Shown here in pieces: positions 1 to 5,477 of a stretch of 6,818 nt of DNA. The notes under the pieces were generated by a model that had not been told where the DNA came from, made no database searches, and saw only the letters and a list, made by a program, of their open reading frames with translations. Location: NCBI GenBank assembly GCA_002725275.1, contig PBOE01000005.1, forward strand, positions 15,345-22,162. The letters run 5' to 3'. Positions within the stretch are counted from its first letter, which is position 1; each line of letters opens with the position of its first letter. The DNA comes from Methanobacteriota archaeon. GTDB lineage: Archaea; Thermoplasmatota; Poseidoniia; Poseidoniales; Poseidoniaceae. A program made the position numbers and the translations under genes.

Positions 1-1898
1 TCGCTGTTGCTGCCGGTGGTGTCGCTGGTTGAGGTGTTCCAAGCGTTGTAGCCCAGCACGAGGGTGCCTTCTTCCACGCCGCTGAGGTAAGCCTGGTAGG
101 CCGGGTCGTTCCAACCCATGCAGGCTTCCGACGTGTCGTTTTTGTCGTTCAGGCAGTGATCTTGTTCGGTCTGAATGAAGGCCTTGGTGTCGTCGTAGTC
201 GGCGTTTGAGCCGACGCCGTCGCCGTCGCCGTCGAAGTGCTCGTTCGGGTCGATGTCCATGAGCGGTGATTCCGTGCGGTCAACCCAACCGTCGCCGTCC
301 TCGTCGAGGCAACCAAACGAGGGCACCGCCACGTACCCGGCGGTGCTGTTCGGGTCAATGCTCACGGCCTTGGTGGAGGTGCCGAATTCCCAAGGGCAGG
401 AATCAGCGCTCTGGCCGTCCGCCGCATCGCCGTAGCCGTCGCCGTCACCGTCCAGCCACTGCGTCGGATTGTTGGGCAGGGCGTCGGCGCCGTTGTCGAC
501 GGTCCAGTTGTCGTCGGGGTTGGAGTAGCCGTCAAGGTCGCTGTCCGGACAGCCGTAGCGGTCAAGGCTCGAAAAAGCGTTCACGGTGGGGCAGCTGTCA
601 GCTTTGAACCCGTCCGGGTTGTCGCCATAGCCGTCTCGGTCGGTGTCGGCCCATTGCGTGCCTTCCTCGGGGAACACGTCACCGTCCTGCCCGTTGGCGT
701 TGTCGCCGTAGCCGTCGCCGTCGGCGTCAGCCCACTGGTCGGGGTTGGCGGGGAATAGGTCCGGGTTCTCCCCACCGAGGTTGTCGCCGTAGCCGTCACC
801 GTCCGTGTCGGCCCACTGTGTCTCATCGTCCGGGAAGGCATCGGCTTGGTTTCCTGCAGCGTTGTCGCCGTAGCCGTCGCCGTCCCTGTCCTCGGTTTGC
901 GTGGCGTCGTTGGGGAAGGCGTCCCGGAGGTCGTTGATGCCGTCAGAGTCACTGTCGAGGTCAAAGTAACGCACGGTGGTGCTGGTGGGGAGGGAGCCGA
1001 CGGCAAAGAACTGGCCGGTGAATTCGGGGATCACGCCGATCACATCCCCTGAAGCGGTGAAGGTCTCGATCACGGTGAAGTTGGTCTGATCGACGAAGGA
1101 GACTCGTCCCTGCTTGGCGCCCACGATGTACATGTCACCGTGGTCGGCAAGGTAGGTGGTTTGCTTGGTGTGGCCCAAAGAAAGGCTCGATGACGCCCAC
1201 GTTTCGGTGTTGTAGTGGTAGACCGTTCCGCCGGTCGTTCCAGCCAGGAGGGTGGTGTTGTCGATTTCGCGCAGGCTCGAGACGATGCCGTTGGGTTCGG
1301 ACAGCGTGTTGGACAGGGTTCCGTCGCTGCCGTGGACGTAGATTTTCTTGTTGTAGGAGGCAATGGCCAACCGTCCGTCATGGAGGATTTCGAAGGCGGA
1401 GATGCCGGAGGAAATGGTGCTGCTGCTCACGCCGGTGAAGCCGTTGACGTCGTATTGGTCTGCTCGTCGCTTTCCTGCGAAGAAGGCCAACCAAAGATCG
1501 CCTTCCTGGTCAAGAATGGCGTCGTCAACGGGGTCCGGAGAGGAGATGTTCCAGTAGACCGACTGCGTGGACATTTGAACCACGTAAGCGCCGTCGTCGT
1601 GGGCAACGGCGACCAGTTCTTGTGCGTCGTCGACGCGAGCATTGTTGGTGCTTACGTCAAGAAAAACCGTCCACTGCGTCATCAGTACACCGTTGGTGAA
1701 ACTGTTGAGACTCACGTTTCCCTGGGTGTCAACCGTCAGAATGCGCCCGTCGTTGAGTTCGCTAAACAGCACGAGCGGGTGGTCCAGACTGTCGGTTTCA
1801 CCGCCGTCGGTCAGCAGCGACAAATCGCCAGCAACGGACCCCACGGCGCACTGGGCGCCCAGCAGGAACACCAAGAAAAACGCCAACCGGTGGTTCAT
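1..1898 (-). CDS. Secreted calcium-binding protein with propeller-like domain and thrombospondin-type-3-like repeats (3' end outside window)
   Basis: The frame is open from an ATG at 1898 to the window edge, giving 632 residues with no stop, so the C-terminus is missing. Residues 1-23 look like a Sec signal peptide: MNHR, then a hydrophobic run, with likely cleavage after SVA (21-23). Residues 25-312 are beta-rich with recurring short strands, such as 'LVLFSELNDGRILTVD', and resemble a beta-propeller; this is a fold guess. Residues 313-570 are Asp/Gly-rich, with DxDxDGxxD motifs like thrombospondin type 3 repeats, which bind Ca2+. Four 27-residue units (333-440) are followed by Cys-containing modules; C436/C450 and C501/C530 could form disulfides. 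The rest (571-632) is less repetitive and contains C582 and C593. The protein is probably exported and surface-attached or released, for adhesion or polymer binding; the ligand is unknown. It starts 62 nt after the coiled-coil gene and a TATA-like box lies about 26 nt before the ATG. Confidence 0.9.
   Translation of the reverse strand, partial: MNHRLAFFLVFLLGAQCAVGSVAGDLSLLTDGGETDSLDHPLVLFSELNDGRILTVDTQGNVSLNSFTNGVLMTQWTVFLDVSTNNARVDDAQELVAVAHDDGAYVVQMSTQSVYWNISSPDPVDDAILDQEGDLWLAFFAGKRRADQYDVNGFTGVSSSTISSGISAFEILHDGRLAIASYNKKIYVHGSDGTLSNTLSEPNGIVSSLREIDNTTLLAGTTGGTVYHYNTETWASSSLSLGHTKQTTYLADHGDMYIVGAKQGRVSFVDQTNFTVIETFTASGDVIGVIPEFTGQFFAVGSLPTSTTVRYFDLDSDSDGINDLRDAFPNDATQTEDRDGDGYGDNAAGNQADAFPDDETQWADTDGDGYGDNLGGENPDLFPANPDQWADADGDGYGDNANGQDGDVFPEEGTQWADTDRDGYGDNPDGFKADSCPTVNAFSSLDRYGCPDSDLDGYSNPDDNWTVDNGADALPNNPTQWLDGDGDGYGDAADGQSADSCPWEFGTSTKAVSIDPNSTAGYVAVPSFGCLDEDGDGWVDRTESPLMDIDPNEHFDGDGDGVGSNADYDDTKAFIQTEQDHCLNDKNDTSEACMGWNDPAYQAYLSGVEEGTLVLGYNAWNTSTSDTTGSNS
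579..902 (-). repeat. Four tandem 81-bp units encoding 27-residue calcium-binding repeats
   Basis: Inside the secreted-protein gene, the codons for GYGDN recur with an exact 81-nt period: the + strand anchor 'gttgtcgcc' begins at 618, 699, 780 and 861. Each unit has the form TQWADTDGDGYGDN, then a short variable linker, then a [DA]xFP-type turn. They correspond to residues 333-440. The last unit ends in DSCPTVN instead of the FP turn and leads into a cysteine module. A more diverged copy lies near 423-470, with irregular spacing from the array. Confidence 0.9.
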
Positions 1899-1920
1899 GG
1901 GCAAACCGAAGACCCCGACA

Positions 1921-1930
1921 GATATGAACA
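1921..1930 (-). promoter_or_regulatory. Possible archaeal TATA-like box for the secreted-protein gene
   Basis: On the minus strand the 62-nt gap contains TGTTCATATC, the most AT-rich patch there. Its centre is about 26 nt before the ATG at 1898, which is the normal TATA-to-start-site distance for an archaeal promoter with a leaderless transcript. No Shine-Dalgarno-like sequence precedes the ATG (context TTTGCCC-ATG), which fits leaderless initiation. The match to a TATA consensus is weak. Confidence 0.3.
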
Positions 1931-1960
1931 ACGCGCCCGTCTGTGTAAACAGGGTGAGGC

Positions 1961-4411
1961 TCAGTCTTCAGCGTCCTCGTCGGGTTTGAGTTGCTTCACG
2001 GGTTTCTTGGAGACCGGCGTGAGCGTGCCTCGAACAGGACGCAGTTCAGCTGTTTTTGGACGGCCAACGGAGGCTGGGGGTGGTGGTCCGCGTGCCTTCT
2101 TTTCGGGCATCAACATGTGGCCGACCGGCGTCAACGGTGCGGTTCGAACGGCCTCTTCCTCAACCAAGGGTTGGAGGGTCCCACGAATGGGCTTCAGCAA
2201 GGCCGTTGGTCGTGCCATGGTGGGGGCTGCCGCCTCCGTTGCTTCCTTGATTTCCTCGGGAGCCTCCATCGGCGCGCTGGCCTCTTCTTCCAGCATGGCT
2301 TCGCCGATGTCCTCCATGGCCGCCTCTTCTTGCGGCACCATGGCCGGTTGGGAGATCGGCTGGCGAACCGTGCGAACCGGTTCAGGCTGGGCAATGGGCT
2401 GGCGAACGTTGCGAACGGGTGGCACTTGGCCGGCCAGTGGGCGAGCGCTGGTCATCGGTGCGCGCATGTTACCCAGGCCCAAACGCGGCTCTTCCTGTGC
2501 TTGCTGCCCCATCAAGCCGCGCAGCGGGCGACCTGCGGCGGCGCCCAAACCATCGGGACGTGCGCCGAGCGCTGACGGGTCCATGGCGCCCGCACCGAAG
2601 GCAGCGGGAGCCTGTCCAGAGATGGATTGCATCCACTTTTGGCGCTTTTCGGCTCGAGTGTCGGTGGCCTGAAGGGCGCTGAACTCTTGTTCTCGCGCTC
2701 GCAATTCACCTTCGTCAGCGTCAATCTCACCCTGGATCTGTTGGGAGACGGCCTCCCGCATCTTCTCCTCGGCCATCTCCTTGAACGAATCCATCTTTTC
2801 TGCAAGACCCTTGAGTCGGTCGCGAATTTCAGCACGCTTGAGACCGAGTTGCGCTTCGATCTCAGCGCGAATTTGCGCTTCTCGCTTTCGAACGTCGATG
2901 AGGGCTTTGTTGCGCATGATCTCCTCGCGCTTGTCCAACTGGCGCTCAAGTTGGGTAGCGACCTCTTCTTCCTTCCTCGATTTGAAGGCTTGAAGGCGCT
3001 CCTCCATCTCAACTTCCAGTTCAAGAGCCGTTTCTTCCTTGAGGAGGTCGAGGTCGGTTTCATGCGTCAGGCGCTCGTTGCGCAATTGCGCATCGACTTC
3101 TGACATGATGGCCTTTCGTGCAGCGGCCTCTCGGGATTGGAATTCAAGGTCGAGGCGCTCGGTCCAATCCTGTTTGTTGGCGGAGTATTGCGCTTCGAGT
3201 TGTTCGCGAAGTTCGGCTTCCCGCTCGTAGCGATAGCGGGACAGACGGTTCTGAATCTCAGCCTCTCGAGCGTGACGGTACGAGGCGAATTCGTTCTCTT
3301 TGCGGTGTTCAAGCTCGGTTTCGATCTCCGCCCGCAGGCTTCGTGAGATGTCATCGATGGCTTTGCTGAACGTCAGGTCGTACTTGGCCTTCAGGCGAGC
3401 CTTACGTTCGGCAAGACGGCCGGATTGTTGCTCGTTGAGTTCGTTTTCAATTTGAGCGCGGAGTTCATCTCGACGCTTGGCAATGGCCAGTTCAACGTCT
3501 TCCCGCATGCGCTCTTCGAGGTCGTCGGTCTCACGACGGAGTTGCTGTTCAATGTCGGTTTGGAGTTGCTGGGCGATGTCTTCCTCGAGACGCAGGCTGC
3601 GTCGCTCGTACTCCACCTTCAGGCGGGCTTCGCGCTGCTTGAGGCGCTGACGAAGTTGTTGTTCAAGCCGGGTTCGGATGCCGCGACGAAGTTGTTCTTC
3701 TCGTTCTGCCAGAAGGGCTTCATGGCCTTCTTCCAGTCGGCTCACTTCCAGACCTTCCATTTCTACAAAGCGGCGCTCCATCTCCTCTTCGAGGTTGGAC
3801 TCGATGTCCCGGAGACGCTGTTGGAGGGCTTGGTTGTATTCCAAACGCAACCGTTCCTTTTGGATGGCGAGACGACGGTCGTATTCCTCGTGGAGTTGGG
3901 TTTCAATGGCGGCCTTGATCTCAGCTTTACGCTCTTCCAAGCGCTGATGCTGCTCAACATCGTGTCGTTCCTGGAGGGATTGGATTTGGCGTTCCAGTCG
4001 CAGGTCAAGTTCGTGGCGGACACGAGCCTCTTCGGCTGCTAGGGCGTCACGTTCCATGGTTTCCAATTCGGCTTCCATCGTTCCCCTCAACTCGTTTTCA
4101 AGGGCGTCGAGGGTGAGTTCGTGTTGGGTTGCGAGGTCCTTGGCGATGTTGGCCTTTAGGGCGTTCACCCGTTCGGTGATCGCTTGTTGACGAAGGCGAC
4201 GTTCCCGACGGAGGTCGGCCCGCATGCGTTCTTCTTGGCGGAACCGGGCACGGGTGCCCATGGCCTCGTCAAGCGTGGACGTGTCGGCCGTGGTGAATTG
4301 GGAACGCAAGGACGCCAAGGTCACGCGCTCGGTCGCGTCGCGGCCTTTGTGCGTCGCATCAACAGCCTCACTGTCATGGCTTTCGCTCATACCCATTGGA
4401 ATCCCATCCAC
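1961..4411 (-). CDS. Long repeat-built coiled-coil protein with Pro/Ala-rich tail, function unknown
   Basis: This encodes 816 residues from a GTG at 4411 to the TGA at 1961-1963. In-frame ATGs at 4396 and 4390 are alternative starts; the TATA-like box at 4431-4440 suits the GTG as a leaderless start, while the ATGs are more usual codons. I see no signal peptide, membrane segment or cysteine, so it is probably cytoplasmic. Residues 1-50 are polar. Residues 51-590 are almost continuous charged helix rich in Glu, Arg, Leu and Gln, with few helix breakers, predicting a long coiled-coil rod. The rod contains a 76-residue repeat. Residues 595-816 are Pro/Ala/Gly/Met-rich and probably disordered. 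They carry duplicated short motifs: VR[NT]VRQPI[AS]QP at 666 and 679, and P[IV]RGTL[QT]P[LV] at 741 and 792. No catalytic motif is visible, and there is no SMC or Rad50 ATPase head. A structural or scaffold role is inferred, not shown. I recognise no named family. Confidence 0.93.
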   Translation of the reverse strand: MDGIPMGMSESHDSEAVDATHKGRDATERVTLASLRSQFTTADTSTLDEAMGTRARFRQEERMRADLRRERRLRQQAITERVNALKANIAKDLATQHELTLDALENELRGTMEAELETMERDALAAEEARVRHELDLRLERQIQSLQERHDVEQHQRLEERKAEIKAAIETQLHEEYDRRLAIQKERLRLEYNQALQQRLRDIESNLEEEMERRFVEMEGLEVSRLEEGHEALLAEREEQLRRGIRTRLEQQLRQRLKQREARLKVEYERRSLRLEEDIAQQLQTDIEQQLRRETDDLEERMREDVELAIAKRRDELRAQIENELNEQQSGRLAERKARLKAKYDLTFSKAIDDISRSLRAEIETELEHRKENEFASYRHAREAEIQNRLSRYRYEREAELREQLEAQYSANKQDWTERLDLEFQSREAAARKAIMSEVDAQLRNERLTHETDLDLLKEETALELEVEMEERLQAFKSRKEEEVATQLERQLDKREEIMRNKALIDVRKREAQIRAEIEAQLGLKRAEIRDRLKGLAEKMDSFKEMAEEKMREAVSQQIQGEIDADEGELRAREQEFSALQATDTRAEKRQKWMQSISGQAPAAFGAGAMDPSALGARPDGLGAAAGRPLRGLMGQQAQEEPRLGLGNMRAPMTSARPLAGQVPPVRNVRQPIAQPEPVRTVRQPISQPAMVPQEEAAMEDIGEAMLEEEASAPMEAPEEIKEATEAAAPTMARPTALLKPIRGTLQPLVEEEAVRTAPLTPVGHMLMPEKKARGPPPPASVGRPKTAELRPVRGTLTPVSKKPVKQLKPDEDAED
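3140..4063 (-). repeat. 76-residue tandem repeat units in the coiled-coil rod
   Basis: Residues 117-192, 193-268 and 269-344 of the coiled-coil protein align without gaps at a 76-residue period. Each unit ends in a similar segment: KERLRLEY (185-192), EARLKVEY (261-268) and KARLKAKY (337-344). About 20 residues before this lie IKAAIETQL (165-173), LRRGIRTRL (241-249) and LRAQIENEL (317-325). In the first half of the units, RDIESNL (201-207), EDIAQQL (277-283) and DDISRSL (353-359) keep the same 76-residue spacing. The fourth unit (345-424) is 80 residues, ends in TERLDLEF and needs small indels. A weak earlier copy (LKANIAKDL, 85-93) is offset by 80, and a later echo (IRAEIEAQL) is at 514-522. 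Confidence 0.75.
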
Positions 4412-4430
4412 TTGTTCATGGACTTCTCTT

Positions 4431-4440
4431 CATAGATAAG
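4431..4440 (-). promoter_or_regulatory. Possible archaeal TATA-like box for the coiled-coil gene
   Basis: On the minus strand CTTATCTATG is the most AT-rich stretch in the gap between the zinc-ribbon gene and the coiled-coil gene. Its centre is about 25 nt before the GTG at 4411 and 40-46 nt before the ATGs at 4396 and 4390. This predicts a transcript starting near the GTG, so the mRNA would be leaderless or have a leader of about 15-20 nt. No clear B-recognition element was identified, and the call rests on composition and spacing only. Confidence 0.35.
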
Positions 4441-4502
4441 GAGCGCGACGGAGTCAAGGGCGTAGCACGCGCTTTTTCCACCCCGTTCCGGGTGCGAACA
4501 CC

Positions 4503-4895
4503 TCAAAATCGAACCGTGAAGTCAGTGTCGCAGGCGGGGCAGGAAATCATTCGCTCTCCGGGCCGCCGTTTCATTCGCAAGTTCCGGTGGCAACCGGGGC
4601 ATTCAATCTCCACGCGAGGCACGTGGGCCTTGAGCGTAAAGTAAGATTCACACGACCCGCATTTGAGGTCAGCCGGCCGTTCGTCAACGCCCGCCACCAG
4701 CACTTTCGAGCACTCGGGGCACGAGAGTTTCTCTTCACGCCATTTTCGGCGGGTTGCGGGGTGGTTCACGCGGACACGAGCCTCGCAAAGGGTGCACTGG
4801 AGTTCCCCCAGGCCGGACGGCAGGAGGCCTTTGCATTTCGGACACGAGAGGGGTGGCGGTGCCACCTTGGATTCCACGCTCAAATCCTCGGCCAT
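4503..4895 (-). CDS. Small protein with three tandem zinc ribbons
   Basis: This encodes 130 residues from the ATG at 4895 (MAEDLSV...) to the TGA at 4503. Three consecutive zinc-ribbon modules are visible, each with two CxxC knuckles: C18/C21 with C34/C37, C59/C62 with C79/C82, and C99/C102 with C119/C122. The gaps between knuckles are 12, 16 and 16 residues. Each ribbon is followed by a short beta-prone stretch (VRV, FTLKA, FTVRF), as in rubredoxin-like or TFIIS-like ribbons. Twelve cysteines could bind three Zn2+ ions. There is no catalytic domain, signal peptide or membrane segment, so a nucleic-acid- or protein-binding adaptor is the likely role. The start lies 4 nt after the winged-helix gene's stop; the frame stays open further upstream, but that part overlaps the regulator and has no zinc-ribbon character. 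A weak GAAGTGA sits just before the ATG. It is almost certainly co-transcribed with the regulator. Confidence 0.9.
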   Translation of the reverse strand: MAEDLSVESKVAPPPLSCPKCKGLLPSGLGELQCTLCEARVRVNHPATRRKWREEKLSCPECSKVLVAGVDERPADLKCGSCESYFTLKAHVPRVEIECPGCHRNLRMKRRPGERMISCPACDTDFTVRF

Positions 4896-4899
4896 GGAA

Positions 4900-5409
4900 T
4901 CACTTCTTCTTGGAGTAGAGGACCAGTTGCTCCGGGATGAAGTTCCAGGGCACATCAAGGGTGAGCCCAAACTCTTCCGAAAGACGGACGATGAGTTGCT
5001 TCGCGCTGATCTGGTCGCGGGAACCTTCGAGGTCGAGCACGATGACTTCTCGGCCTTCCTCGTCGACCGCAAGGGACGCCAACGTTGTTCGTGCGGTCAT
5101 TGCAGCGGCGGGCACGTGTTCCTGGGCTTGAGGCGGTGCGGTTGCTGCGGTGGCGTTCAGCAGTTCGGGCAGGTCCACGTGCAGGTTTTTGCGCCACCAT
5201 CGAGCACGCCCCTCATCCCGGTGGTTTTCGATGAGCTCAAGCGAGGCCAGTTTCTTGAGGTGGTGATAGAGGTTGTAGCGGTCGACACCGAGTGCTTTCT
5301 GAAGTTGGACCGTGCTCATCTCTTGGGCGTTGGCGAGTTCAACGTAGGCTCCACGGCGCGTGGGATGAGCCAGTGCGGTGGTGATGGGGTCGCCTCGCAC
5401 TCTTCCCAT
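4900..5409 (-). CDS. ArsR-like winged-helix transcriptional regulator
   Basis: This encodes 169 residues from the ATG at 5409 (MGRVRGD...); a TTG six codons upstream is a less likely start. The DNA-binding domain covers about residues 7-75: DPITTALAHPTRRGAYVEL is a typical ArsR/DUF-type first helix, STVQLQKALGVDRYNLYHHL forms the helix-turn-helix with its recognition helix, and LIENHRDEGRARWWRK is the beta wing. Residues 80-103 are an Ala/Pro-rich linker. Residues 104-169 form a small alpha/beta C-terminal domain (EVIVLDLEG, then an amphipathic helix, then FIPEQLVLYSKKK) that I do not recognise. The protein has no cysteine at all, so it lacks the ELCxC metal site of SmtB/ArsR sensors and may respond to another ligand or to a partner. 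It lies 68 nt after the metal ATPase stop and 4 nt before the zinc-ribbon gene. A Shine-Dalgarno-like GGTGAG precedes the ATG. Confidence 0.9.
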   Translation of the reverse strand: MGRVRGDPITTALAHPTRRGAYVELANAQEMSTVQLQKALGVDRYNLYHHLKKLASLELIENHRDEGRARWWRKNLHVDLPELLNATAATAPPQAQEHVPAAAMTARTTLASLAVDEEGREVIVLDLEGSRDQISAKQLIVRLSEEFGLTLDVPWNFIPEQLVLYSKKK

Positions 5410-5412
5410 TCG

Positions 5413-5418
5413 CTCACC
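5413..5418 (-). promoter_or_regulatory. Shine-Dalgarno-like site deciding the regulator start
   Basis: On the minus strand GGTGAG ends 3 nt before the ATG at 5409 and matches the core of the archaeal GGAGGTGATC ribosome-binding consensus. It lies downstream of the alternative TTG start at 5427, so it favours the ATG. The spacing is somewhat short. Confidence 0.4.
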
Positions 5419-5459
5419 ACTCCGCAAGAAATGCTTCTAGGGTTTGAAGATGTCGTGTC

Positions 5460-5474
5460 AAAACCAATCAAAAA
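5460..5474 (-). terminator. Possible T-rich terminator after the metal ATPase
   Basis: Just past the ATPase stop codon the minus strand reads TTTTTGATTGGTTTT, with a T5 run (5474-5470) and a T4 run (5463-5460) and no hairpin. Archaeal RNA polymerase can terminate on such T-rich tracts. The runs are short, so read-through into the regulator gene is possible. Confidence 0.3.
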
Positions 5475-5477
5475 GCG

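Noticed and set aside
581..1006. A Thr/Pro-rich 141-codon minus-strand frame
   Set aside because: It is a shifted reading of the calcium-repeat codons; the repetition comes from the real gene in the other frame.
1215..2672. A 485-codon open frame on the + strand
   Set aside because: It lies antisense across the end of the coiled-coil gene and the start of the secreted-protein gene. Its translation is low-complexity and domain-free, while both minus-strand frames give coherent proteins.
1961..4411. SMC/Rad50-like chromosome protein
   Set aside because: The coiled coil invited this, but there is no Walker A, signature or Walker B motif and no head domain at either end.
4479..4494. Inverted repeat CACCC-6 nt-GGGTG in the gap after the zinc-ribbon gene
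   Set aside because: A five-base stem could be a terminator, but on the minus strand it is followed by an A run, not a T run, so it does not fit. It may be chance in GC-rich DNA.
4896..5072. Longer start for the zinc-ribbon gene
   Set aside because: The frame stays open upstream, but that part overlaps the regulator coding sequence and is Ser/Arg-rich shadow translation. The ATG at 4895 follows the regulator stop by 4 nt.
4900..5409. SmtB/ArsR metal sensor controlling the ATPase
   Set aside because: The fold and location suggest it, but the protein has no cysteine and no visible ELCxC site, so metal sensing by this protein alone is not supported.
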